DNA of 64,000 bases, from the NCBI GenBank assembly GCA_948474755.1, contig CAOLHI010002513.1, positions 1 through 64,000 on the forward strand, given 5' to 3'. The position numbers and the translations under genes are program-made. Shown piece after piece: positions 12,951 through 25,301 of this stretch. The DNA comes from Ctenosaura bakeri. Lineage: Eukaryota; Chordata; Lepidosauria; Squamata; Iguanidae. Positions within the stretch are counted from its first letter, which is position 1; each line of letters starts with the position of its first letter. The notes beneath the pieces are model-generated. The model was not told the origin of the DNA. It did not search any database and saw only the letters and a list, made by a program, of their open reading frames with translations.

Positions 12951-13319
12951 AGAAGGAGGTCCATTCTGCTGCCAACTGGAGCATGGGTGAATAATGTTTC
13001 CGAAAGGTTTATGAGGGTCATGCCAGGATAAGTTATTTAGTCAAGTATCCTTAACTGAGTAGGTGACACAAGATCTTGGCCTATATCTTTCTTCCACTAT
13101 AACCCAGCTTAACTTTCAAAGTTAAAGTACCTTTTCTGACCTAGCCTCCCATGACCTGTGTGATGCCACTGAGAAAGCCCCCTCCTGTGTCAACAATAAT
13201 TTTGCCTCCAAAAGTAAAGGAAGAACTAGAATGTATGCTACCTGCTGTCTCAAACATCATGGCATGCATCCCGTACAGCGGCCTTCACAATGGTTCTAAT
13301 TCCCCCTTACAACCTTCTG
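12951..13319. other. Non-coding, nothing recognised
   Basis: No gene or clear repeat is supported between the unclassified repeat and the next MITE. Confidence 0.4.
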
Positions 13320-13538
13320 GGGACCATTCACACTACACAATACAGTACTGTGGTTATGTTTTCACCGGCATGGCAACATCCAATGGGGCTGGTAGTTTAG
13401 TAAGGCATTAGACCTCTCTGCATGAGAATTCTGAATAACCCTCCCTAAACTCCAATTCCCATGGTTCCACAAGAATTCCATAACTGCTATGGCAATTAAG
13501 GTGGAATTATAATAATTGTTAGTATGAAAGGGCCCCTT
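13320..13538. mobile_element. Palindromic MITE copy
   Basis: The left end GGGGACCATTCACACTACAC is mirrored by GTATGAAAGGGCCCC at the right. The interior has 'ggctggtagtttagtaaggc' and 'ccctccctaaactccaattc', typical of the family. TSD is not clean. Confidence 0.65.
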
Positions 13539-15177
13539 ATTCTTCAAATATCTACCAGGTGAATGTGGGAAGTAGAAGAATTTAGAGCTCTCCCTCTTGA
13601 GGTCTAGGATTAAAATCCCTGAAAAAGGGAGGGAGGGAGGGAGGGAAGGAAGATCTGTCTAGTACATTTTGGAAGTCATGACCGGAAGTGCAACCTTATT
13701 CCCAAGGAGTGATGAGTCTCCTTATTGTCATTTTAGAGGGTAGGTGAAACACATATGGTCTTACTTGAAGGAATAAACTGTTTTGAAGTTGAGGCCTGTC
13801 TATTTTGCTTCCCTGCAAAGTGTGGTGCACCCAGGTGTACCATGCTCCAGAAATAGCACTGATAGCTTTGTTTCCATGAACAAAGTCACGCAGATCAACT
13901 CATACATAACCAACAGATGTGTTTCTAAATCAAGCACATTCCAGGGAAGAGGAAGAAGCAGCACTCTAGGAGAGCAGAGGGAGGTTTCAACAAGGTGATG
14001 AAAAATTGTAGAATCAACAGCTGGCACAGCTGTACCTGTCTGTTCAGAGGCAAAGGTACTACACAGACATATTGCAGGGGAAGGAACCTCAATTTTGGTC
14101 TCACGTAAGTTGGAAATTTCAAGTCTAACCAAGAAGATACTGACTCCTTCTACTCTGCATATCCTTGATACAGTAATTGCTCTAGAGTTCTGTAAATATA
14201 AACTATAACTAAACTTGTAACTCTTTAACTTTTTACTTCTTTATACTTACTATGATTTTTTTCACTCTAAATTAGCTTTGAGAGGATGATCAAGTTCACC
14301 TATGCACAGCCTGAATTTCCATTCCCATGAACCTTCATGTCCTTTTGTATTGTGAAGGTTTGCAGCCAAGGTAATCACTACCATTTTGTTTTTTTGTCCC
14401 CCCCCACAAGGACTATACTATACAGCATAGTACCTGAATGCAAGAGAGAGAGAGAGAAATCCCCTTGTTGCTTAGGCAACATGGTTATGCTGTCCTGTCT
14501 GGCCATGCACAAGTCTGGAACAAGTCACCTAGTTGCCTAGGTAACAGAGGGATGCTTCCTTGTCTTCCCAAGCTGTGAAAATAGCAAGTTGGCTGGTACC
14601 TGTACTATATGGTGGTTTATTGCAAATCAGAATTCTGCAACTTGTTTGCCTTTTAAGAACAGGATACTAAGTAGCATAATCTTCCAATATGTTTCACATT
14701 TTTTTCTGATGGATTTTAAGCTCTATCCCTTCCCTGACCACACAATCTAGCCCAAAACTAGCAGAGAGAAACAGCTGCTTCATGCAGCTGATTTTGGATA
14801 ACATGAAAGGGCAAAATTCTTAATTGTCTAATTGATTATGATTATACTTTGGAGGTCTTTGAAAAGTATGCACTTTCAGTAGGGGATGGAGGTATTTAGC
14901 ATTTTGCTTCAAGCAGCAAAATGTTGCTGGTCCTGCTGTAGCCGTCTTTTCACTACATCAGTGTCTTCTATACTCAGACTGAGAATCATAGACGTGTCCT
15001 TCCCAAGCCATAGAAAACAATGCTCTTTTCTTCCTACTCTGAGGCTTTTGTTCCACAAAGCTTGGGTGTGCCACCTTTGGAAACAGAAAAATGTAATTTC
15101 TTACATGCTGCTTCAACACATTTATGAACAATTCTTATTTTGCTTAAGACAATAAGATGCAATTGTGTATAAGTAGT
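13539..15177. other. Non-coding with a GGGA microsatellite
   Basis: A (GGGA)n tract at about 13,628-13,650 is the only clear feature. No gene is supported. Confidence 0.45.
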
Positions 15178-15245
15178 TGAAAATTGGCATTTTAATTCAA
15201 GAAAGGATGCCTTTATCTTCAAATATAGGACCTTGGTCATTGGTT
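15178..15245. repeat. Unclassified ~70-bp module, first copy
   Basis: 'ttggcattttaattcaag' and 'gcctttatcttcaaatatag' are repeated at 16,969-17,037 in the same orientation with roughly four-fifths identity by eye. A SINE adjoins it here. Confidence 0.45.
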
Positions 15246-15423
15246 AGGTTCAAGTCCTTTCCAACTTCTGATGACCCTAAGGAAAACCCATCACAAGGTT
15301 TTCTGGGGCTGAGAGTGTATGATGTGCCCAAGAGTACCCAATGGGTTTCCAGGGCCAAGTAAGGAATTGAACCCTGGTCAAATTGCAATCCAATGCTCAA
15401 AGCACTATACCATGCTGGTTCTC
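15241..15423 (-). mobile_element. tRNA-derived SINE (Sauria-SINE-like), minus strand
   Basis: On the plus strand it reads tail-first: 'gttcaagtcctttccaactt' with 'gatgaccctaaggaaaaccc', then 'gggctgagagtgtatgatgt', 'caatgggtttccagggccaa' and the complement of the B box ('gaattgaaccctgg'), ending 'gcactataccatgctggttc'. The middle is shorter than in the 11.4-kb copy. Confidence 0.75.
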
Positions 15424-15674
15424 CTTAGTCAGGTTTGCTAGAGAATAAATAATCATGGATTATTCCTGCTCCAACACCACATCAGTAAGAAGGCACTGGT
15501 AGCAAATAAGGGGTTACAGAATCAATCTATTTTTTTTAATCTTAGCTTTTCCTCTTTTGAAAAGCTTTTCTTAGCTCAAGGTGGTATATATGTTTCTTAT
15601 TCTCACAAAAAACAGTAACAGGCCCAAGACCACCCACTGAGTTTCATGGCTCAAAAGAGACTTGAACCTGGCAC

Positions 15675-16073
15675 CTATTCACACTACAAAACTATAGCAC
15701 TGTTATTCCACTTTAACTGCAATGATTCCATCCTATGGAATCCTGATGTTTGTAGTCTGCTCTGAGGCACTTGAGCTCACTGAGAGTTCTAAATGCCCCT
15801 CCTTAAACTGCCAATTCTAGGGCCATTTCCGCACTGCACTGTTACAGTGCTATTATTCCACTTTCAACCTCCTAGGGAATCCTAGGGTTTGCAGTTTAGG
15901 GAGGGGCATGTAGACTTCTCAGCCAGAGAATTCTTTGGCCTCAAGAAACTACAAACCCCACAATTCCACAGGATGCTGAAAGTGGAATAAGAGCACTATA
16001 ACAGTGTAGTGCAGAAATGGCCCAGGATTCCATAGGACAGAACTATGGCAGCAAATTGGAACAGTAGTGCCAA
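15675..16073. mobile_element. Palindromic MITE copy interrupted by a second MITE
   Basis: The left arm 'attcacactacaaaactata' ... 'ccttaaactgccaattctag' and the right arm 'aggattccataggacagaac' ... 'ggaacagtagtgcc' form one MITE that is split by another at 15,821-16,022. Confidence 0.65.
15821..16022. mobile_element. Palindromic MITE, best preserved copy, nested
   Basis: This ~202-bp element is almost fully palindromic: GGCCATTTCCGCACTGCAC at the left and GTGTAGTGCAGAAATGGCC at the right, with mirrored internal blocks ('gttacagtgctattattcca' against 'tggaataagagcactataac'). The flanks TAG (15,818-15,820) and CAG (16,023-16,025) are a plausible 3-bp duplication with one mismatch. No coding capacity. 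Confidence 0.8.
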
Positions 16074-16212
16074 GGAGCCCCAGGACTTATCAAGTGCCAG
16101 TCCAACCCCCCTATCCAGCTCTTCCCACAATACTGTCTTACAACCAGAGCCTAACACATCCCATCAAGGTCCAGATAGCTCACTCACTACCTACTTGGTG
16201 TAGTGGCAAATG

Positions 16213-16635
16213 TGTCGGGGGATGATAGGAGTTTCAGCCCCACAGAAAAACGCAGCAGAAAAGCCAGAGCACAGCTAGCCAACAGCAGCAACCTTGTTCT
16301 CCAATAAGGCTACTCACACACAGGAGTTTCTTCCAAAACAGGAGGCACTTTATCTTGCAGCAAAGTTCCGTTGTATACAAAACATAGGATAGACAAACAG
16401 TGGCTTGCGCCAGACACCAGGTTTGGTCAACAGACAGACAATACAGACTGGGGATTGCTTTCTTATATACATATCTACAACCAATTAGATAAGGGTTTTG
16501 CATACCTCCCTTAACCTTCTGCACATGACCCCAGTTCCTTTTGCACCCTTGCAATCACCCACAGCTGGGGCATGATGCAACACCTTTGCAGTGGGCTGAT
16601 CATTTTCCAGGGTTCCCTGCCTGGAATCCCTGACA
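16213..16635 (-). mobile_element. Solo LTR with perfect 5-bp TSD
   Basis: The 423-bp segment has TGTCGGGG at its left and CCCTGACA at its right, so both strands read TG...CA. It is flanked by a perfect duplication AAATG (16,208-16,212 and 16,636-16,640). On the minus strand a TATA-like TATATAAG and downstream a polyadenylation-like GATAAAG can be seen, which suggests minus orientation. No internal region or second LTR is present, consistent with LTR-LTR recombination. Superfamily cannot be decided from the LTR alone. Confidence 0.75.
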
Positions 16636-16640
16636 AAATG

Positions 16641-17837
16641 TTCTTTATACAGCCAGGAGGATCCCTTCATTTACCAGAAGGATAATTCATGCCTACCAAG
16701 GAAAGATCATAGATCCAGTTTCTTTGAAAAGGAAAAAGCTTCCTCAATCACTATCAAATGTAAAAAGAGAGAGAAAGAGAGAAATAAAGGCCTGTGGCTA
16801 AGTGAAGAATTTTCCTTTGAGCTTGTGCTGAGCACTCCTTGAGGAAAAAACCCGAGCTGCTGGGAGAGTGGATCGTTCTTTTTGCCTCTAAAGAGCTGTA
16901 ATAAAAGCGACTCGGCTCATAGAGTTTTATAGAAGCTTTATGGAAAGCATGTACACCAAGCAGTGTTGGAAGCCGGCATTGTAATTCAAGATGGGACGCC
17001 TTTATCCTCAAATATAGGACTTTGGGCAATGGTCAGCTTAAATGCTTATTGGAGATCTCACAAGTAAGCACCCATTATTATATAAGTATTTCTAGGAAAT
17101 TTTCATAGTACTCTTTATAAAAACAAGTGGGGAGGAAAGAGTTAGCACGTGAATATTATACTTAGAGCTCTTCCAGAATTGTCAGCCCGGTTATCTCACA
17201 TAACCACATGCATACATCTTTGAAGAACAGCATATTTTCTTTCAAGATGTTGAACTTCTGTTAGCATCATTTTTGACATTGCCAGCATCTTACTGTACAA
17301 CCAGACATCAGAGCCAAATCCATTGGAGTCAGGAGAATGAACAAAGGACAGGTCCAGTACAATTAATTGAAACTACCATTGGGTGGTCTTTTAAACTTTT
17401 TGGTGGCCTCCAGACTGATCTCCCCAAATTTCAGAGTAGGTTCTAATCCAGTGCAAAAATTCAGGTGGAATAGCTCTATGAATGTCTCTTAATGACTAGT
17501 TAGTTTGAGGATGGTCCTACATCAGTAGTGGGCAGAAGATAGTTCTACATCTACTGTAGATCTCTGAATGATTTGTAGTAGATAGTCCAGGAGTTCTAAC
17601 TCCCAGGTTTTTTTGGATTTTTTACCCATTAATACTTTACTGAAAGATACATAATATATGCAAGCAAAACAAACAAAAAAGTCATCAGTTTTATGACAGC
17701 AAAAACAAAATGACTCGATGACCCCATTTATACTGCTGAAATGAAGAAGAGGGGCAGGGGTGGATTTCTGTGTGAAAGGATTGTAATTTCTGTCTCAGTT
17801 TTCAGAAGAAGCTCCTATTTCTTTGATTTTTAGGCTA
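16641..17837. other. Non-coding; second copy of the ~70-bp module
   Basis: Contains the repeat of the 15.2-kb module at 16,969-17,037 ('ggcattgtaattcaagatgg', 'cctttatcctcaaatatagg'). No gene is supported. Confidence 0.4.
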
Positions 17838-18033
17838 CAGTGGGCCCTCAGTAACCTCTGGGAGTTGATTCCAGTATCACCCTGGATACAAAAATCCATG
17901 TATGCTAAACTCCCATTACATGCAATGGTAACCAACACAAAAGGTTTGCTTTTTGAATATTTTTAAAAATATTTTCAACCTGTAGTTCATTGAATCCATG
18001 GATGCAGAATCCATGAATATGGTGGGGCGAGTG
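17838..18033. mobile_element. Mariner/Tigger-type MITE
   Basis: It begins CAGTGGGCCCTCAGTAACC just after TA and ends GGTGGGGCGAGTG before TA. The interior 'ggatacaaaaatccatgtat' and 'tgaatccatggatgcagaat' is the degenerate inverted arrangement typical of this Tc1/mariner-related MITE. Too short to encode a transposase. Confidence 0.65.
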
Positions 18034-18544
18034 TATAGGCCTGAGGCCTGTGCCACATCACTCTAGTTCTAGACCATGATATATCTCTTCATGTAATGCA
18101 AAGACCTTCCAGAGTACTTCTAAATATCGAATATCTTCCTCAAGAATCACAACTGAAAAATATTATTCTGCCAATCTAGTATCTTCTAAAGTTGAATGAA
18201 GAGTCTATGACTTCTAGAAAACAAAAGAAAGTTGTAATGATATGCTTGTGCTGGACAGGCCTACCAAGGACTCCGTTCTCAGCCATGATAACTAAATGGA
18301 ATTTCTGGGTTCAGAAGAACTAAAGCACTGAATCCCAGTTGCTGTGGTGAAACAGCTTGGTTCAGCTACTGCCATTCCTTCTGGAATACATAGAAGCTTT
18401 GGCCAAAGACATAGACCACAGCTTAGGAATTCTTGGCCCTGCCAACAGGACTTAAACTATCATGAGCCCTAGTCAGAATGGCAAGGAATTATGAGAGGTG
18501 AAATCCAAAACATCTGGAGAGCCAAAGGTTCCCTAACCCTTTCT

Positions 18545-18652
18545 CAGACCATTTCTGCACTCGACTGTTATAGTGCTATTATTATATAGTGCACACCCCA
18601 GGATTCCATAGCATGGAGAGTGGAATAATAGTCTAGTGAAGAAATGGTTTGA
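18545..18652. mobile_element. Short palindromic MITE copy
   Basis: AGACCATTTCTGCAC at the left is mirrored by AAGAAATGGTTT at the right, with 'tgttatagtgctattatta' and 'gtggaataatagtctag' inside. Most of the usual interior is deleted. Confidence 0.6.
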
Positions 18653-21529
18653 GACAGACTTTAGGCCTATGTCACCAGGGGTAGGTAGGTAGGTAGGTAG
18701 GTATTTATTTATTTCATGTCCTTGAATATTCTAGTATCTTTAAAATACTAGATTTATTTGGATCCAGTCTGATCCTAACATTTGACACAATCCACACCTC
18801 ATTAATTCTTACAATTACTCAGTGACTACTTCCACATTTGATGCACAGGGAAATTGGACTGAGAAAGTTACTTGTCAAAACAACAACAACAGCAGTTCAC
18901 AAACTACTAAGAACACAATCCTAACATGCCAAGATGGCCAAGGACCAGCACAGCTAAATCTGTCCTGAATTCAAACCCCCTTCAGCCGCTGGCTACTGGA
19001 AATTACTTGGAGTAGATTACATATTTATATTGGCATTGTTGCTGTGTCTTTGACTGGAGGAAATCTGGATCCAGCATAACTCAGCTCTCCCCTTACCCAA
19101 CTCCTTTTCTGGCTGTCCTGGTGACAAATGCTATACAGCAAAGAGGTCCACCAGCAGATGGTTCTGTTGGCAGAACTCCAAGATCAGCCAGCAGAATAGC
19201 GTCCTGATGGCAGAAGAGGCTTTGAGTGATGAATGCATCTTCCAGAAGCAAGATTATTGATTTAGGATTGTACGATAAAAGTTATTTGTGTTGACAATAC
19301 TCCCCCTACAGTGCACAGTTGTGCTGTTGGTAGCAGGTTAGAATTTGGCACAAACATTTTCTGCAAGAGAATTGCCTTTCTGTCAGCACAACTGGCTTCT
19401 ATTGAATTATCTGTCAGAGAAACATAGTGATTGACTAGCAGAACTGTTCCATGGGGTAAGATCTATTGGAAGAAGGGGCCAAAAATGGGGAGGGGGGAAG
19501 GCACTGAGTTACGCCAGATGCAATCCTCCTCCAAGTTCAGGAACACAGCCACAATGTCAGTAAAATGTTATTCCTGTATAAGGGCAGTCCCAGGAGGTTT
19601 CTAATGGCCTGGGCAGAAAACCATTTGGATTCAATATAGGTTCAACCAGCCTTTGGCCATCGTTGTTACCATATCAAATTATTAGTGCCCTGTTGAGTGA
19701 GCAAGGATTTGAATCCAAATCTCACTTGCTAGTTGCTAGGCTGCAGTAGCTTTCAAAAACTGGAACTAGCCACACAGATGGAACAAACCACCTTTTTTTG
19801 GTTTCTAATTTCTAAATACAACTATAGCATTTCATATGCATTCCTTTGTTTATCTATCCATCCCTCTATGATTGAGGGCTGCATCCATTACAGTTCTTCC
19901 CACAAGATACAAGAACTATAAAACAGCAGTCACCATCAAAAAGCTGGAACAACCTCTTCCAAGACATTTTCATTCTGAAGAACATAGCCTTTTCAACATG
20001 GCAATGCTTCCCACAGGGAAAATCCATGATCCAAACGTAACTTGGAAAAAGAAAGAACTTCTAGAATCATTACTAAATACCATATGACCTTAATTTAGAT
20101 GACAATATCACTTTTACTCCAGTGACATTCTTTGAATTCTATGCTGAGATCCTATAAATTCTGCCACTGGATACTGTTTGTTACTCCTATGCCAACTGAC
20201 ATTAATGAGGATGGCAGAACCTGAAGCTTTATTCATGTAGATACCTGTTTTCAATTATTTTATTAAATCTATCACAATTTTACAGTGTGATTCTGCAGTC
20301 CAGATTCTACCTGAAAATAGGTATCTTTATAGATATAGATGATATCAATGTGCATACACACGTACAACACACATACATAGTGGTGCTGGGGGTGATGCAT
20401 TATTCTCTGCCTTGTAAACTTGCAATAATCCTTTAAGCAGAGGTAAATAAAAGATCACTGACACTAGAAATCGTAAGAAATCCAATCCTGCTCTTCCAGA
20501 TCATTTTCCTGCTAAGCAACAAGACATCCCCTTGGTAGAAGATATATTAGTTCTTAAGCTGCTTGTGCACATTATAATAAAGTGATGTTTTCTTAAACAG
20601 ACAGTTTGTGTTGAATCTTTCTCTCCCTGTTTGGGGGACAATAGTGTAAAAGAAAAAGTGAGAGCTGAAGCTGGGGAGGCAGAGAACTTCAAAGATATTT
20701 CTTGGGGAGAGAAAATTGGAGTTACTTCATTAACTGTTCAGGAGATAATTTATGTAAAAAAACACAACAAAACAAGACAAAAACTCTGAAAATATCCCTC
20801 TCACACTTCTAGAGTTACAGCACAGCACACACACAGGTTTGCAGCCCAAAAGCACTTTCTATAATGCTTCAAAGACCCAGTGATGTCATGAAATCGTATG
20901 GACATTTCCTAAACCAATACACTAAGCTGTACTTTTTAATGATAGAAATTATTATAGAAATTTTCCAATTTTTCTGCACTCCACATTTCCCTGAGAAAGA
21001 GGCAGGAAAAGAATATCATTTTCATGGGGAGGGAAGTATTTCACAAAAAACAATGCTGGAATTTGGCACAACATTACAAGCCCGGGTAACTAAGGTACAA
21101 ATGGGTTCTGAGGTCTAAAATTCAGGTTTGGGACATGTTTTTGGACCTCTGTTTTATGAAGTACCATATCTCTTCCTCTCAGACTGTTGACTTTCTTTGT
21201 TTCTTAAAGTGATATGTAATCAAAACAATAATAAAGTTGGAAAGGTTTAAAAAAAGCATCACAAGATTCACAACAGTTGTTAAGATTTTTTTTTAAAAAA
21301 AAAACATAAAACAAAAACGGGTCAAATGTGTAAACAGAACCAAAAAAAAAAAAAGACATTTAATTCCCAAAATAGTTTGTAACACAAGGTGCATACACAT
21401 ACACACATCAGAATAAAGAGATGAGATCCAAGAGTATTGTAAAAAATCAGCAGCAGCAGAGATGTGCATTGCACTGAATCAGGATTCCTGAAGTCAGGAA
21501 TCACCTTGCTAACCTAAGTTCAAACAGGG
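18653..21529. other. Non-coding with a GGTA microsatellite
   Basis: A (GGTA)n tract followed by ATTT units lies at about 18,680-18,712. No gene is supported in this ~2.9-kb stretch. Confidence 0.45.
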
Positions 21530-23136
21530 TAGGCCAGAAGAACTGCACCCCAAGTACTGAAGGAACTAGCTGGTATTCTGTCTGAACCCACTGCCATCTT
21601 TTTTGAGAAATCATGGAGAACAGGTGAGGTGCCATGCCAGAGAAGGGCAAATATTGCCCCTCCATTCAAAAAAAGACAAAAGAAGATCCAGGAAACTACA
21701 GGCCAGTCAGCCTAACCCAATACCAGGAAAAATATCAGAACAGATTATACAGGAGTCTGCAAGCATCTTTCTTATTATTGTCATTTATTTATGTAGTGCC
21801 ATCATTGTACATGGTACTACAAAAGAAAGAACATTGTACATGGTACTACAAAAGAAAGAATATTGTACATGGTACTACAAAAGAATGAACATTGTACATG
21901 GTACTACAAAAGAAAGAACAAGAAAACCCTGCCCTCAGGCTTCAAACCTTGATTACAGTGCAGTGATCAGTAGGAGTCAACATGGGTTTGTCAAGTATAA
22001 ATCCTGCCAAACTAATCTTGCATCTCTTTTCAATCAAGTCACTAGTTTAGTAGATGGTGGGAATGCACTGCATGTATCTGAATTTGAGCACAGCATTTGA
22101 TAAGATCCCCATAATGTTTTGATTAGCCAACTGATTAGATGTAGAATAGATGGGAACACTGTCAGATGGATCCATAACTAGTTGGAAAATCAAGCTCAAA
22201 GAGTCACCGTCAATGGCTGTACTTCAAACTGGAAGGAGATATTGAGTGGAGTGTCATTGCTCTTTGACATTTTTATCAATGACTTAGATCATAAGACAGA
22301 GGAAATGTCTGTCATGTTTGCAGATTATACAAAACTGGGTGCAGTGACTAAGACATTGGAAGATAGAAACACAATTTAAAAGGGCCTAGATAAAAAGTTG
22401 AGCAAAAATTAATATAACAACATTCAATTGAGACCTACATTTAGGCTATACAAACTAAATGCACAGGTATAGGATGGAGGATACATGGCTCCTTAGGATT
22501 ATTGTTGATCATAAGTTAAACATGATCCAGCAGTGTGATGCTGCAGCAAAAAAGGTGGATGTTATTTTAGCTTGCATTAATAGGAGCATAGTTGCCAAAT
22601 CAAGGAAAACAATAGTCTCACTAAATTCTGCATTGGTCAGGGCTAATATGGAGTAGTGTGTTCAGGATATAGACAAGTTGGAACATGTTCAGAGAAGGGC
22701 AACAAGGATGAGAAAAGATGTGGAGAACAAAAAAAATATGAGGAAAGGTTGAAGGAACTGGATACGTTCAACTTGGTGAAGAGAAAACTGAGGGGTGATA
22801 TGATTGCACTCTGTAAAGATCTCAAGGGCTGTTACAGAGATGAGAGGGAAGTCCTGTTCTCTGCTGCCCCAGAGGGTAGACTAGGTTTAATGGTCTGAAG
22901 TTACAGAAGAGTAGACCTCAACTGAACATTTGAAGGAACATCTTAACAATTAGGATGGTACAGCAATGGAATCAATTGCTAAGTGAGGTGGTGGGAGTCT
23001 CATCTCTGGATGTGTTCAAAAAGAGGCCGGACAGCTACTTGCTGGGGATGTTTTAGCTGGAGATCCTGCACTGTGTAGAGGAAGATGGCCCATGAGATCC
23101 CACCCAACTCTATAATCCTGTGAGTCTATGATTCTA
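21530..23136 (+). pseudogene. CR1-type LINE, decayed reverse transcriptase and 3' end
   Basis: CR1 LINEs encode an endonuclease-reverse transcriptase that copies its own RNA at a nicked genomic target. Here translated fragments show GNYRPVSLT near 21,690, a 'QHGFVKYKSCQTNLASLFNQ' block near 21,980, and FADYTKLG near 22,320, where the second Asp of the FADD catalytic box has become Tyr. Frames shift repeatedly. The 3' end carries the family's 'gatgtgttcaaaaagaggc' region and a 'gagtctatgattct' tail, which supports CR1 rather than L1 or L2. A 29-bp tandem repeat interrupts the coding part. It is dead. A CR1/L3 neighbour clade is the main alternative. Confidence 0.8.
21803..21918. repeat. 29-bp tandem repeat, four copies, inside CR1
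   Basis: The unit ATTGTACATGGTACTACAAA followed by AGAAAGAAC recurs with start-to-start spacings of exactly 29 bp (21,805, 21,834, 21,863, 21,892 for TTGTAC). Units differ by one or two bases. Each unit contains the palindrome GTACATGGTAC. Confidence 0.95.
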
Positions 23137-25296
23137 CTGCCACATTTTATTAACCTAAATACAAGATTTGCAGCTACAGACATATGGGACTTTTGTTCTC
23201 AAAACTCGAAACTTCGCAATTGAGTTTGGCCAATGTTGGCTTCAATGTCACTGGGGAGACAAATCTCTTCTCAGTTGTAGTTTGAATTTTAAAGAAGCTG
23301 TCCAAGGTACTGAACTCTATTCTATTCTCAGCTTTAGTGCTTTGGATAGCTCCTTCAATATTAAACTTCAGAGTGGATTTACTGCCCAACAGCACCAAAG
23401 CTATCACCTACCACTGAGGTAAACTTATTTATAAATAAATTGGGCACATCATTCTGGTGCTGAGAGAGAGAGAGAGACTGTCTTCAGTCACTCCATTTTC
23501 CTGAGTCTGATAGCTCTGGATATATAGGACAGATCAGGGCCAAAAGGGATCTCTATCTTCTTGCTGTTTTCCACAGCCCTGACTTGCAAAACTATGGAAA
23601 CCACCATCATCTTAAAAGAACCAAACAGCCACTCACTTGTGACCAACTTAATTCCTACTTAATATGTGTTCTTTAACACCAGTTTCAACATACTGCCATG
23701 CTCACATGTAAGGTAGGCAAAAACATAGTGGAAACATGCATCTGTGTTAGAAATGTGTGCATCTGTATACAAATTCATGCACTTATATGCCCTATTTAGC
23801 CTGTTTACACCTATACCTGTTCAAAAGCCACTCAGGTCTAGGGTTTCATATATTTTAAAGCAGAGTGGAAACAGATGGTGCTGAAATGCAACTCCCAACA
23901 GCCAGCATAGCCTGTGCTGAGGAATGCTGGGAGTTCCTGTTCAATAAAATTGGAAGGTTCCACAATTCTCACTTCAGTTTTAAATGTTTTTTCTAACTTG
24001 CCAAGAACCTAGGAAGCCTGTCTGTGTGTGTGCACATGTGCACGTCTGTGTGATTTGCTGCTATGTTTTTACACCAAGACTGTAGGTTATCACCTGTGCT
24101 GACTTTATCACAATAAGTAAAAGACAAGATTAAAACAGCATGCAGTAATTCTTCCCCTTTCTCTACCTTCTGTGTCCAGAAATCTGCTGTGTTTTCTTGC
24201 AAGTGAGCAGCTGTAGTGATCCAGGTGATAACTCAGCAGCCTGGATGAACTTACCCTCTGAGTAATAGGTCAGCCAATTTGGAATGTGTTTGAGTGCACA
24301 GTATAGGGTTGCAATCTGGAACATGAAAACTGTTCCAGGATTGGGATAACAGCTTGCTCCTGTTCAATTCCCTATCACCCCACTCATTATATCATCCAAC
24401 TACTGATTCACCCACCTAAACCAGAATATATATAACAATCTGTAACTAACATGACACTGTGTATCTGACAAAGCACCAAATAAAACTTGTTGGCCTTTAA
24501 GTTGCTACTAGACTCTTTGCTGATTTTATTGAAATAGACTACATGCACACACACATGCGTGCATGCATGCATACAACCTAAGAAACAGAAACCCTCACCT
24601 TTTTGAGGCTTAGCAAAGACAGCTTTGCTTGAGTTGTCCTGCCTCTTATCTTCAAGTCACAGGTAGCCTGTCAAATCTGATTATCAATTTGCTGAGTTTT
24701 TGTTGAAAAGGGAGCTCAGGGACAAGTGATTAAAGGATGGATGAGATTTTTTCAGGGTGGGAGAAAGGTAGCATGTTAAATAAATTAAGGTTGAATTTGA
24801 TAAAGATTTACAAATTCTGCATATTTCCTCATAATCAGAAAGAGTCCAGCATTTTTTTTTTAAACTCACAGGGGCCAAACACATACTTGCCACAAACCCG
24901 GACCTGAGTGCAATAGCAATCTTCTTATGTGTTTCCCTAGCAGCTGATAATCTGAAGCATTCAGCCTCTGACCTTGGAAATAAAAAGATAGCCTTTGTGA
25001 CCACTAGTAGTTTTTATCTCTTTTGTCATTAACTAGGATGAAACCAGAGCCAATTGCATTAAGTCTTGAGAAAACAGAGTATATTTTGCAAGGATATATT
25101 ATTTCCTTCTTCTCTTTCTAGTACATTGAAGAATGCTTATATGAGCTTTACTGTTATTTCCTTGCTTCAAATGCTGCTTTCCTCCTAATATTGTGATCCA
25201 TGGTGGCTCAGAGCATGATTTAAAAAACAGGAAAGAAACAAAAAACAAAACAAAAAACCCAGATGCAACTAAAAGTGGCCAAGATCCTATGTGGTA
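23137..25296. other. Non-coding, nothing recognised
   Basis: No gene is supported. A GA tract at about 23,463-23,477 and a CA/TGCA tract near 24,545-24,572 are the only simple repeats. 'aggaatgctgggagttcc' near 23,920 looks like debris of a common reptile MITE. Confidence 0.4.
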
Positions 25297-25301
25297 AGCA
25301 T

